A stretch of 40,932 nucleotides of DNA from Eubacterium ramulus ATCC 29099 (GTDB lineage Bacteria; Bacillota; Clostridia; Lachnospirales; Lachnospiraceae): NCBI RefSeq assembly GCF_000469345.1, contig NZ_KI271089.1:1-40932 (forward strand). The letters are read 5' to 3'. Position numbers and translations under genes: made by a program. The notes beneath the pieces are model-generated. The model was not told the origin of the DNA. It searched no databases and saw nothing but the letters and a program-made list of their open reading frames with translations. Positions 27,371 through 36,535 of the stretch are shown here, piece after piece. The first letter of the stretch is position 1. Each line of letters begins with the position of its first letter.

Positions 27371-30300
27371 TTACCAGAGTAATTTCGTTTTGTTCACATG
27401 TGCATAAATCCGATTCCAGTCTTTCATATTAATCTTTTTATCTCCGCTGACTTCCGCACATTTCAACGCATAATCTTTCAATTCGGTTGTTTTGTTCACA
27501 TGTGCATAAACATTGTTCCAATCTTTCATATTTACTTTTCCGTCACCGTTGACATCACCCAGCAGCTGGATGACTACATCCTGTTTTACCGGATCTGTAC
27601 CTACGGTAACCGTATACTCTCTGGTAACGTGATTCTTCTTCATCACGTTCAAAGTATAGGTTCCTGCCGGAACTTCCGTAAATGCATAGTCAACCGTATA
27701 TTTATTACCGCTCTTTGTTCCACCGGAAACTGTTGTTTCTTTGAACACATCCGTTTTTCCCTGTTCGATGAGCTGAAGTGTGACCGGTTCTGTTTCAGAC
27801 TGGAAGCTTACCGCGGAACCGGAAACTTCCACGCCGGTGGCTGTCATTGTAAAGACGACCTCGATATGCACGTTATCCTTCTCCTTAGAAACCGTTACGC
27901 CATCCGTAAGCTCTTTTCCTTCCACAGATACCTTAAAATCATCTGCGAAACTGTTGTTCGGTGCGGCCTTGTAGGTAATTCCAAAACGATACTTTCTGCC
28001 TGGCTGCAATTCCTTAGATACCATAGACTCACCGGTCTCTTCATCTTTGACCCAATAGGAGTCTACGCTGAAACCATGGGTTGCTCCGGAAGGGATCTCA
28101 TTGAAGCGGTATGACTCATGTGGCTCACCTTCCCGCAATGTCGCATCGAATCTGCTGACAAACGTTTTTTGGAATGCATACGTTCCATTCGGTGCATTGT
28201 CCACTGAAAGCAATGCCTCTGCTCCATTTTCCTGCGTCATATAAAGCTGGAATATACCGCCGTTTGCAATACGGCCTTTTTCAGAAGAAACTTCCACAAA
28301 TACGCTATACTTTCTGTCTACACGGAAGGTTCCATCTTCTGCCAGTTCACTCTTATCCGGATCGTAATTTCCGGAACTGTCGGCACGGACACGGCATTCC
28401 TCGCCTACATCATAGGAATGGTTGCCATTTTTGTCCACAAACCAGGTCAGATTCGATACATACAGATCACCGGACTCTTCTACATAAGTATCTTCCGCAC
28501 TTGTCATCTTCTCGCCGGCCCGTGGAGCACGAATGCCTTTTACCGTTGCCTGTGTAAAAGATTCCACATTTCCGACATCGAAATAATACTTGAATATTAC
28601 TCTCGGTTCTCCTCCAAAGTTATAGTAAACCCCTGCGAAATCAATCTCATGACCATTTAAGAACACCTTTACATCCGGTGCAATTGAGAATTTCTGCCCT
28701 GCTGCTGTCTCATCGCTTGAGAGTTGCACATCCAATGCATTGACATATATGCCGTCATCGTACCGTGCGGTAGGTTTCTGCTTTGCATCGAAAACATCCC
28801 GGATCACGTCATACCATTCAATACTTGACTCAGCATCTGCATCTTCGTATGGATTTCCACTGCCTTTCGGATCACCGTCTAATTTCGAAACACGACTGGA
28901 ATAACTCCACATGTCACGACCGTATACTGTCTTGATTCCTTTCAGATTGGTAATATTTAATTTCATAAAGTGGGTGTAATATCCTTTTGCCCAGTCATCT
29001 CCCTCGTATCGATAATCATTTTTTACCGGTTCGCGTGTGGAGAAATTAATTGTTTTCAGATATTGCACATCCGGATTACGTACAAATACCGTCACCGGGA
29101 AGATTGCTTTTGACCAGGTAGAGCCGCCCTCCTCAAAGGAGTAAGCATTTGTATTTTTGTCAAATGTTGTGATTCTGTAGTAGTTCTCACTGCCTCCCAC
29201 ATATGCCGGATCTGCACCCAGATCCACTGCTTTCCGGATCACTGTGTCCCCGGAAAAACCATTTGTCTCAAGCTCGGCCGTATCTACGCTGTAATACTGG
29301 GTACTACTGGATTTATAATCTTTCTTCATCACCATAAAATACCCTTCTTTTGCATGTACACGGTAAGTAAATCTCACATAATCGTTATACGCGACCTTTG
29401 ACATTTCTGCACTGGACATGCCGCTGCTTGTAAAATTCCAGATATCAAAGTCCAGATATTTGTCTGTCTCTTCGGTTATCTTTAATCCACTTGCAGACCA
29501 GACAGATTTTACTACCGGCTTTATGCTCGTATAAGACTGTCCTATATAGTCGGTATAATCGATCGGTTCTACCTCGAATCCTGCAATCGGTACATCCACA
29601 CGCACGGAATTTTCTTGACACACAGCACCGGATGAATTATAGATCCTGTATCCGACTGTGGCGGAGCCCGGACGCAATGCCTCTGCCTGACCGGTGTCAC
29701 TGTCGATATTTACGATTTGCGGATCACTGGAAAACCATTTATAGGTATAATTCCAATAACTGTCAATGGTAGAGTCGCTCGGATAAATCTTATGTTCAAA
29801 ATTGAGTTTCGTCACACCTGCCGGTACCATGTACGGGAAGTTGGAATTTTCTCTGGACGGATCACTGAGCATCTCACCATTTACCGTGAGATAATTACCG
29901 CTGGACTCTTTTTCCATTTTTACATAAAACGGCTCTGATCGCTCTCTGTAAGAATTGCCATATTTATCTTTTCCATAGACATATGCCACGAAGGTGTAAT
30001 CTCCCGGCACAAAATTATTGGTATAGAAAAACCGGTTCATATCCAGTTTACCGTCGCTGTCACATTTGATCTGACTGCTTTTTGCCGGAGCTCCCTTCGG
30101 TCTTGACTGAAGTTTTATCAAATATTCTGTAACGGTATACCAATTAGCATCCTTATTCAGATTAATCTGCAGATAATGCGGATCCGTCCAGTTTCTGTGG
30201 CTTGATTTACCGGTAATATACGGCATTCTCGTACTGTCATAATCTTTTCCGGAAACCAGGACCGGATTCGGACTATACCAGGTCTTTCCGTTATAATCAA

Positions 30301-32545
30301 ATTTTGCACGATAGGTTCCATTTTGATCTACCGAACAACGGCCGTTTTTATCTACCGTTACTCCGGTAAGATCCTGATAACCAGAACCGCCAAGCTCTCT
30401 GAATTCCCACTTCACATCTTCGATGCTCAGTTTTTTCTGCGTCATCGGATCTTTAAAATCAAATTCCTTTAAAAATTCAAAACCGGGATCCAGAGTGACT
30501 GTTTTGCCGGTTACCGCTGTGACTACTTCATTGATATCCGGGACAACAAAGTCTGTCTGGGAAGAACCGTCTCTGCGCACACTGATTGACGGCATTGCAA
30601 AAATCTTCTGTACTTCCTCCACTGCACAGACATCATTCTCGTCACTTCCCTGTATAAACAGTTGGAGGGTCAATTCCAGTGGTCCCGGCTGCAGCGGGGT
30701 AAAGCACCAATGTGCTTTGAGATTTCTGCCACTGCCGATGGATTGTGATTCAGATTTTTTCTGTTTTCCATATTTATTGATATAATAATATATGTATTTG
30801 TATGATGTCTCTGTCTTATCAGTAAGTCCCAGCTGTTCCAGCCGATCCAAGGTTGCATTGTCCGGATACACGACAAAGTTCTGCGGATCCCCTTTTACAC
30901 CAATCGTAGTATCCACATTAAAATGCATGACTTCCGACACCTGAGCAACCGGTGCATCTGAAATGAAGAAGATATAATAATCATCAAATGTACGCGTATG
31001 CGTATTATGACCTACCCACTTTTCTTCTACCTGCATGACCAGCTTGTACCTTTTGCCTGGCTTGTAATCAATTTTTTTGCCTTTTGTGGTCCGTAATTGA
31101 TTCACATCACAAACAGGTGCCGTAGATTCCATCTTTTCCGAAATGATGGAAAAACCATCCTGCACCCAGAACCCCCAGGTGATGGTGCGATCTGTTCTGT
31201 CCTGATAATCGAACGCGAGTTTTTCCTCTTCCTCCGGTGTAAAATATGGTTCATACGAGGCATCAAACACATATGGTTTATCCTCGTTTGGATTGTAAGC
31301 ATTCGTTTCGCCTGTATCGCGGTCATTTATCTTCACCCGAGAACCATAGTCTGACTTTGGCCGGATGATCGTCTTCTTACTTCCTGTGACGTCACCGTCT
31401 TTCTCTGCAAGCTCTTCACCACCGTAGATCAGATCTGCCTCTTCCATATTTACCCATTTTTGGAGAATGTTGACCTCTCCGTATCGGCCGGGCATATAGT
31501 TATGATGGGTAAATCCTTTAAATAAATCACCTGCGTCAGGCGATTCTGGAACGTATCCCTCGATAACTACTTTATCTACCTTATGCGTATCAAATGTTCC
31601 GGCTTTGATCTGCACATTGACATCGTTCTGATAGTATGTCTGAAATACATCGGCACCGCCACAGCCTTTGAAGTATCCATCCGTAATGTTGATACTGGCA
31701 CCTCGTTTCATCTGAAAAACTGCACATTTTTTTACTTTGCCGGTATCCGGACGAGGATTCCATCCCGTATACGGCGTATAGGAATATCCTCTTGCCAGAA
31801 GTGCTCCGCCATATATAGAGACTTTACTGTTCGTTCCTGCTACGATCACAGAACCGTTTGCCTGGTTGCGGGCATATCCATCATAGCAATATTCATCTTC
31901 CGGACCGTTACAGCAGGCTGCATACATCCATTGCTTTTTCGAACGCCCACATTCAAAAGTCGCTCCGGAAGCGTTGATCTCTAACTCGCCACCATCCGAT
32001 ACGTGGAACATATCCACGCAGGCTGTATCTGCAAAAGTATCGTTTGCATCGCAAATCCACGTATCACATGCGATCTTGCCGCCGCCTTTACTGTCCACGA
32101 TCGTCAGTTTGGCACCATCCTTGATCTGAAATATAGTAAAATGATATGGTCTGCCACCTCGAAGATAGTTATATGGTTTCATATAAAGCGTTTTACCATT
32201 CAGGTCAATGACATTATTTCCCTTTACATTAACATCACCGATCCAGTCTTTTGTGTTGTGAGAATTAAATTCAACACTGATATCGCTCTGCAGGCGGATC
32301 TTTGTATTGCTGCCTGCACTTTCCAGAGCTTTCACCATGTTTTTGTACCAGGTTTCCGAGGTTGCACCATATTTGGTACCATCCGGCGCCGTATGATTTC
32401 CGATGTTCATCCATTGACTGTAATCATCTGTTGCAAGTGCCATGTCTTTCGCATTTACCGGCAGTGCCGAAAGCGGCACCATACCGACTGCCAGCACGAT
32501 CGCCAGCAGCAAACTGAGCATCTTGCTGCGCTTTTTGCCTCTCAT
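27371..32545 (-). CDS. Very large secreted beta-helix protein with C-terminal Ig-like and dockerin modules
   Basis: 1724 aa. The signal peptide ends near LPVNA (32). About residues 90-330 show right-handed beta-helix rungs (VIDLNGKTLYM, GAKLTIVDSKGGG, GGELEINASGATFECG, GASINITDGYFKG), a fold used by polysaccharide lyases and adhesins. Many Ig-like beta-sandwich regions follow, one Big_2-like near 890-970. The C-terminus has an Ig-like module (about 1575-1659) and a dockerin (1660-1724) with loops DVNGDGKVNMKD and EVSGDKKINMKD; the second has Glu and Ser at calcium positions 1 and 3. The last 150 residues match those of the transglutaminase protein at 19665-24290. The start at 32545 has AGAGGAGG upstream. 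I cannot name an enzymatic activity. It begins 40 bp after the receiver-like gene. Confidence 0.9.
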   Translation of the reverse strand: MRGKKRSKMLSLLLAIVLAVGMVPLSALPVNAKDMALATDDYSQWMNIGNHTAPDGTKYGATSETWYKNMVKALESAGSNTKIRLQSDISVEFNSHNTKDWIGDVNVKGNNVIDLNGKTLYMKPYNYLRGGRPYHFTIFQIKDGAKLTIVDSKGGGKIACDTWICDANDTFADTACVDMFHVSDGGELEINASGATFECGRSKKQWMYAACCNGPEDEYCYDGYARNQANGSVIVAGTNSKVSIYGGALLARGYSYTPYTGWNPRPDTGKVKKCAVFQMKRGASINITDGYFKGCGGADVFQTYYQNDVNVQIKAGTFDTHKVDKVVIEGYVPESPDAGDLFKGFTHHNYMPGRYGEVNILQKWVNMEEADLIYGGEELAEKDGDVTGSKKTIIRPKSDYGSRVKINDRDTGETNAYNPNEDKPYVFDASYEPYFTPEEEEKLAFDYQDRTDRTITWGFWVQDGFSIISEKMESTAPVCDVNQLRTTKGKKIDYKPGKRYKLVMQVEEKWVGHNTHTRTFDDYYIFFISDAPVAQVSEVMHFNVDTTIGVKGDPQNFVVYPDNATLDRLEQLGLTDKTETSYKYIYYYINKYGKQKKSESQSIGSGRNLKAHWCFTPLQPGPLELTLQLFIQGSDENDVCAVEEVQKIFAMPSISVRRDGSSQTDFVVPDINEVVTAVTGKTVTLDPGFEFLKEFDFKDPMTQKKLSIEDVKWEFRELGGSGYQDLTGVTVDKNGRCSVDQNGTYRAKFDYNGKTWYSPNPVLVSGKDYDSTRMPYITGKSSHRNWTDPHYLQINLNKDANWYTVTEYLIKLQSRPKGAPAKSSQIKCDSDGKLDMNRFFYTNNFVPGDYTFVAYVYGKDKYGNSYRERSEPFYVKMEKESSGNYLTVNGEMLSDPSRENSNFPYMVPAGVTKLNFEHKIYPSDSTIDSYWNYTYKWFSSDPQIVNIDSDTGQAEALRPGSATVGYRIYNSSGAVCQENSVRVDVPIAGFEVEPIDYTDYIGQSYTSIKPVVKSVWSASGLKITEETDKYLDFDIWNFTSSGMSSAEMSKVAYNDYVRFTYRVHAKEGYFMVMKKDYKSSSTQYYSVDTAELETNGFSGDTVIRKAVDLGADPAYVGGSENYYRITTFDKNTNAYSFEEGGSTWSKAIFPVTVFVRNPDVQYLKTINFSTREPVKNDYRYEGDDWAKGYYTHFMKLNITNLKGIKTVYGRDMWSYSSRVSKLDGDPKGSGNPYEDADAESSIEWYDVIRDVFDAKQKPTARYDDGIYVNALDVQLSSDETAAGQKFSIAPDVKVFLNGHEIDFAGVYYNFGGEPRVIFKYYFDVGNVESFTQATVKGIRAPRAGEKMTSAEDTYVEESGDLYVSNLTWFVDKNGNHSYDVGEECRVRADSSGNYDPDKSELAEDGTFRVDRKYSVFVEVSSEKGRIANGGIFQLYMTQENGAEALLSVDNAPNGTYAFQKTFVSRFDATLREGEPHESYRFNEIPSGATHGFSVDSYWVKDEETGESMVSKELQPGRKYRFGITYKAAPNNSFADDFKVSVEGKELTDGVTVSKEKDNVHIEVVFTMTATGVEVSGSAVSFQSETEPVTLQLIEQGKTDVFKETTVSGGTKSGNKYTVDYAFTEVPAGTYTLNVMKKNHVTREYTVTVGTDPVKQDVVIQLLGDVNGDGKVNMKDWNNVYAHVNKTTELKDYALKCAEVSGDKKINMKDWNRIYAHVNKTKLLW

Positions 32546-32585
32546 CTCTCTTCCTCCTCTCTTTTTGCAGGATCCTTTCTTCCTG

Positions 32586-32969
32586 CTACATCGCATAGAT
32601 CTGATCCATCAGATACTCTGCGGTCATCGATCCATAGAAAAACTGGTCGATCAGACCGTTTTTCTTGGCATCACGGATGTCCCTGGCTGCCTGCTTTTCC
32701 GAATTGGAATCAACGATAAGGGCAATCTTGCACTCGGGACACACCGTCTTTACCTTGTCACGAAGCTTCAGCCTCTCGCAGAGCAGCCAGGGGGTATAGC
32801 CTGTCACTTCCATAATCAGAACAAACGGTTTGTACAACCGACATAGTTCGACTGTGTTCATTGGGGATTCTGCACGAACTACATCAATGTCGTAGTCTGA
32901 ATTTTTGAAGGCGGCCGCTACAGAATCAGCAAACAGATAATTCTGCATATCGACCACAATTTTTTGCAT
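32586..32969 (-). CDS. Single-domain receiver-like (pseudo-REC) protein
   Basis: 127 aa, cytosolic, with the alternating beta/alpha pattern of a response-regulator receiver: KIVVDM, FVLIMEV, KIALIVD and GLIDQFF as strands 1, 3, 4 and 5. Only one acid is left at the strand-1 Asp pair (D7, then Met). The phospho-Asp position holds E54, the same number as D54 in the LuxR regulator next door, and the conserved Lys after strand 5 is replaced (FYGS). So it probably is not phosphorylated and may be locked in one state. The ATG at 32969 has GGAGGGG 7 bp upstream. No DNA-binding domain follows. It precedes the beta-helix/dockerin gene by 40 bp. The family call is by fold pattern and could be wrong. 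Confidence 0.7.
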   Translation of the reverse strand: MQKIVVDMQNYLFADSVAAAFKNSDYDIDVVRAESPMNTVELCRLYKPFVLIMEVTGYTPWLLCERLKLRDKVKTVCPECKIALIVDSNSEKQAARDIRDAKKNGLIDQFFYGSMTAEYLMDQIYAM

Positions 32970-33050
32970 CAACCATCCCCTCCTTTCCTTTGCGTTACAA
33001 AATGCCTCAATTATTTGTTTCCTCTTTCTTTATCTGAATTTTAGCAAAGA

Positions 33051-33097
33051 AAAAAGGCTCTGTCTGTCCACATAACTGTGGACAAATGAGCCTTTTT
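33051..33097 (-). terminator. Terminator after the response regulator gene
   Basis: AAAAAGGCTC (33051-33060) pairs with GAGCCTTTTT (33088-33097), with an inner perfect stem GTCCACA/TGTGGAC (33066-33072, 33077-33083). Runs of T follow on either strand. It lies about 20 bp past the regulator stop and separates the two-component genes from the receiver-like gene. Confidence 0.85.
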
Positions 33098-33117
33098 CCA
33101 TATTTTTTTGCATCTTG

Positions 33118-33753
33118 TTACAAATCCAGCTGGCTTCCCGGCACAACGAGACGTTTTCCGACCGCCGCGACCATGAGACGATTCCGGTTTGGATAACCGG
33201 TTTTCTCCAGCATACGGTTAATATAAGTACGCACAGAGGATTCTGCCACGTTCAGTTTGGCAGCGATCTCCGCATTGGTTTTTCCTTCACACAGCAGACG
33301 CAGCGTTTGCAATTCCTGGTCTGATAATTCACAGGACAATGCTTTGCCCAGCTGCACGGCCGGTGTACTGTCCGGCCAGAACTGCCTGCCTTCCAGTGTT
33401 CCTTCGATCACATCCACGAGATCACCGGAAGGGGAATCTTTGTACCAGAAACTCTCGGCACCGATTTTTCTTGCCCGATCTAGGAAACGTCCTTCCAGCA
33501 TAGAAGTCACCATCACAATTTTGATCCGCGGATAAAACTTTTTGATCGATTCCGCTGCTGTCAGACCGTCTGAATCATTTTCTGTACAGATATCCATAAG
33601 AATCAGGTCGATATGCCCCTCGCTGCATCGCTGCAATGCCGCATCCGCCCGGGTCAAGGTCCCTGCCACTTCACAATCTGTGCATTTTTCCACACAGGAG
33701 CACAGATACATGCGCGCCAGTGCCTGATCCTCCACAATCAGTATTTTTCTCAT
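33118..33753 (-). CDS. NarL/LuxR-family response regulator
   Basis: 211 aa. The receiver domain (1-120) has E8/D9, phospho-acceptor D54 (LILMDI) and K105 (WYKDSP). A LuxR-type HTH (about 141-198; LSDQELQTLRLLCEGKTNAE and VAESSVRTYINRMLEKTG) follows. It should dimerise and bind DNA when phosphorylated by the kinase encoded 18 bp upstream. The start at 33753 has only a weak GAG-type ribosome site, so coupling to the kinase gene is likely. Targets are unknown; the downstream dockerin/scaffold genes are candidates by position. Confidence 0.94.
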   Translation of the reverse strand: MRKILIVEDQALARMYLCSCVEKCTDCEVAGTLTRADAALQRCSEGHIDLILMDICTENDSDGLTAAESIKKFYPRIKIVMVTSMLEGRFLDRARKIGAESFWYKDSPSGDLVDVIEGTLEGRQFWPDSTPAVQLGKALSCELSDQELQTLRLLCEGKTNAEIAAKLNVAESSVRTYINRMLEKTGYPNRNRLMVAAVGKRLVVPGSQLDL

Positions 33754-33771
33754 AACGCTCTTTTAACTCCC

Positions 33772-34728
33772 TTACTCATGTTTCCTTTTTGGTATCTCAA
33801 TACAAAGAATAAATTCCGGTAAACTTTGTATACGCATTGTCCCGCCTGCTGCCTCAATCCGGCGGCGTAAATTTGTCAGTCCACCGCCCTCCCGGACCGG
33901 CTGCTCCGGCTGTTTGCCATTATTCCGGATCATTACGGTGATGATATCATCGTTTTTCCGGATACAGGCTGCAAGTTCTGTGGCCTTTGCATATTGCACG
34001 GCATTGGTCAGGCAGACCTGCATCGCCGTATAAATAAGCTCAGACATATCTCCGTCTGGTATCTTTCCGGTGATCCGAATCGTTACACCACTGCTTTTTG
34101 CTGCATGGTACAAGCTGTCCTTCGCAGGCTCCAGAACCGAATCACGGAACGCAATGCTTTTCTCCCATTCACGGAGCACTACTTCCGCAGAGATACGATC
34201 CAGATCCCCGGCAAGAAATTGCTTCGTCACGGTAATGCAGGAGGCAAGGCTGTCATGCATGGCAGATTTTGCTGCAAGTGCTTCTTTCTCCCGTGCAACT
34301 GCTTCCACCGTTTTGGAAAGCTCCTTCAGCTTTTCTGCATCCTGCGCCAATTTATGATTATCAATGGCAAACTGTGTCAACGCCTGATGCAATTGAGTGA
34401 CATCCGCAGCCGTAAGCTGTGTATAAGTTTCTTTGTAACGATCCGTGACAATCCTTTTTTCAAATTTCCATATCGTCTGATCCGGAAACTGATACGTATT
34501 CTCCGCATGGGCAATGGGCACAACCCCATCCGGCGGGGATGCGAGTGCCTGCTCTGCCTCCGCCAGATATTGAATCGAACTGTGAAGCAGATACTGACTC
34601 AATTCATACATGCGGCGATTACATAATACGACGCCTCCTGTGCTGTCAAAAAAGCATGTGGCTGTCGGTAATTGATCGAAGCTTTCTTTAATGACATTAA
34701 ATCCGAAATGTCTCCGTTTTAAGCGCAT
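33772..34728 (-). CDS. Soluble sensor histidine kinase (HisKA_3-like)
   Basis: 318 aa, with no membrane segment. A PAS-like N-terminus (about 15-100; ATCFFDSTGGVVLCNRRMYEL) leads through a coiled coil (about 110-155) to the phospho-acceptor H158 in AMHDSLASC. The ATPase domain has an N-box with N242 (CLTNAVQYAKA) and G-box EGGGLTNLRRRIEAAGG. It starts 4 bp after the upstream 7TM gene with GGAGGGTGAG before the ATG, so they are translated together. Having no sensor region of its own in the membrane, it probably takes its signal from the 7TM partner. Confidence 0.9.
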   Translation of the reverse strand: MRLKRRHFGFNVIKESFDQLPTATCFFDSTGGVVLCNRRMYELSQYLLHSSIQYLAEAEQALASPPDGVVPIAHAENTYQFPDQTIWKFEKRIVTDRYKETYTQLTAADVTQLHQALTQFAIDNHKLAQDAEKLKELSKTVEAVAREKEALAAKSAMHDSLASCITVTKQFLAGDLDRISAEVVLREWEKSIAFRDSVLEPAKDSLYHAAKSSGVTIRITGKIPDGDMSELIYTAMQVCLTNAVQYAKATELAACIRKNDDIITVMIRNNGKQPEQPVREGGGLTNLRRRIEAAGGTMRIQSLPEFILCIEIPKRKHE

Positions 34729-34732
34729 CCTC

Positions 34733-36346
34733 TCACCCTCCTATCTGTGTGCGGATCAGCCACAAACCGTCCTCATTGCAGACAGTAACCTTCCTGGTGG
34801 CAAGCACGGACAAATCTGCCGCACATTCCACTGACAGATCCATCTCACTGTCCGATACAGAAATAAACAGTGACTGTAACTCATCAATTGCATGTTCTGC
34901 GACATCTTTTAACAGATCAAACAAACGCAATACCTCGGTGGCATGCATCGGTCCGGTTGTGCGATAGACCACACCACATTCTGTACCGCAGGCTGTCATG
35001 GCACGCACTGCTTCATCTACGGTCAAACGGATTTCCTGTTGCGGGAGCAATTCATATTCACGGCACAGAAAACGCAGATTTACACTTCTTTTGATATATG
35101 TACCGAGCAACAGAATGCGTTTCATCAGACGCTTCTGCTCAGTGGAATCGGCATTCTTACACTGAGCAACCAGCTGACGGATGTGGGAGGTCTGTTCCGC
35201 ATAACGTGTCTCCAATTCATCATAGATGCGGTTCTTTTCTGTTAATTCGTATAGCTTTTTCTGAACCAGATAAGCTTCCTGCAATTTTTTCTTATTCTCG
35301 TGTAATACCATCCTGTTTTTGGACAAACGAACCTGTAATTGCGAAAGCTGACGTATATTATCCTGCCACACGACATAACCACCGCTGATCGGCGCAGATG
35401 AAATCCGCATTTCATCTTTGTAAAGGATGCTGCCGACCTGCTGCGGACAGATTACATCTGCTTTAGCAGCCTGGGAACGCAGCACAATATGCCCTTCACG
35501 GTCTGTGATACAGGCTGCCAGCGTAGTTGCCTCAAATAACTCCGCATATCCTGTATTGGACTGTATCATCCGACAGTAGATACAGCTTTCATAGATTGCT
35601 GCGTACAACAGACAAAACATCACATTCATATCTCCGAACAGCCAGCGGACACCCGATACATCTGCCAGATACAACACAGCATACAAAATCATAAGACAGG
35701 CGATGCCAAATGGCATGAGCCGCCTCTTATTGCTGCCCGGTATACGGCTTTTTTTCCAAAAACAGATGAGAGAACACAGGATGCAGCCGACCATCCACAA
35801 AATGCTCACAAAATACAGCAGGCAATGAGAGTAGGAATAATTGTCCGGCACACCGGGGACACCACTGGAAAAAGCAAATACGTGCTGATGCAGATCATTG
35901 GTGATCACACACGCAAACAACACAATCGGAATCACTGCAAGCATTCGTTTCTTCAGATTCATGCGATAGTCCTCCGGCTGTCCCAGACACAATGCGGTAT
36001 ACATCCCCAGCAATGGAATAAACAACATCGGCAGATAATACAAATACCATAAATAACGAGCAACCGTCAGATCTGTCACCACTTCGTATTTTAATGTGCG
36101 CAATATAAGCCAGAAAAGCATAAGTGCTGCTATCAGACGCAGACAATGCAATGCCTGCTTTTGCAAAATCCGCCGGTCGATGGAATACCCCCACAGAGCA
36201 AATAATAACAAATATAACACTGCACGGATATTACTCGGATACTTTCCTCCGATATCATACATGGCAAGCATCCGGCAAGTGTACGCTGCTGCAACGATCA
36301 CAAACGCCACCAGGATGGCATACGCTTGTTTGTATTTTCGTTTCAC
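34733..36346 (-). CDS. 7TM sensor protein with PAS-like, coiled-coil and degenerate kinase domains
   Basis: 537 aa. The first 260 residues form seven or eight membrane helices of the 7TM histidine-kinase sensor type. A PAS-like segment follows (ELFEATTLAACITDREGHIV), then a long coiled coil (about 325-390), then a region shaped like a histidine-kinase ATPase but lacking a clear phospho-acceptor His, with the N-box reading LLKDVAEHAI, without the key Asn, and no G-box. The start is GTG at 36346 with GGGAGGGGAGG just upstream. It is first in a three-gene operon with the soluble kinase and LuxR regulator and probably acts as the membrane input half of a split kinase. Ligand unknown. Confidence 0.85.
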   Translation of the reverse strand: MKRKYKQAYAILVAFVIVAAAYTCRMLAMYDIGGKYPSNIRAVLYLLLFALWGYSIDRRILQKQALHCLRLIAALMLFWLILRTLKYEVVTDLTVARYLWYLYYLPMLFIPLLGMYTALCLGQPEDYRMNLKKRMLAVIPIVLFACVITNDLHQHVFAFSSGVPGVPDNYSYSHCLLYFVSILWMVGCILCSLICFWKKSRIPGSNKRRLMPFGIACLMILYAVLYLADVSGVRWLFGDMNVMFCLLYAAIYESCIYCRMIQSNTGYAELFEATTLAACITDREGHIVLRSQAAKADVICPQQVGSILYKDEMRISSAPISGGYVVWQDNIRQLSQLQVRLSKNRMVLHENKKKLQEAYLVQKKLYELTEKNRIYDELETRYAEQTSHIRQLVAQCKNADSTEQKRLMKRILLLGTYIKRSVNLRFLCREYELLPQQEIRLTVDEAVRAMTACGTECGVVYRTTGPMHATEVLRLFDLLKDVAEHAIDELQSLFISVSDSEMDLSVECAADLSVLATRKVTVCNEDGLWLIRTQIGG

Positions 36347-36398
36347 GGCCTCCCCTCCCTCATACTTTTGTGCTTCTAAAATGTTTTTTGCTATTTAT

Positions 36399-36427
36399 AG
36401 CGTAGCATATACAACTTTTTTTCTCAA
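36399..36427 (-). promoter_or_regulatory. Putative promoter of the sensor operon
   Basis: Minus strand: TTGAGA (36422-36427), 17-bp spacer, TACGCT (36399-36404). The -10 box is weak. Its -35 faces that of the divergent araC promoter 9 bp away, so the two may compete. Confidence 0.4.
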
Positions 36428-36436
36428 GGCAGAAAT

Positions 36437-36465
36437 TTGCCGTGTTTTCGCTTTTATGATATTAT
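36437..36465 (+). promoter_or_regulatory. Promoter of the AraC-family gene
   Basis: TTGCCG (36437-36442), 17-bp spacer, TATTAT (36460-36465), 71 bp before the ATG. Divergent from the sensor operon. Confidence 0.55.
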
Positions 36466-36483
36466 CAACAATATTTCTAATTC

Positions 36484-36504
36484 AAGAATGCTCTCAGCAT
36501 TCTT
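36484..36504 (+). promoter_or_regulatory. Perfect hairpin in the araC-family leader
   Basis: AAGAATGCT (36484-36492), 3-base loop CTC, AGCATTCTT (36496-36504). It lies between the -10 box and the ribosome site. It could be an operator for autoregulation or a leader hairpin; no T-run directly follows. Confidence 0.6.
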
Positions 36505-36535
36505 ATACAACATTCACCAAATTCTGGAGGGTTCT

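Noticed and set aside
36437-36535. 33-codon N-terminal extension of the AraC-type regulator
   Set aside because: It runs through promoter and hairpin, and GGAGGG lies directly before the ATG at 36536.
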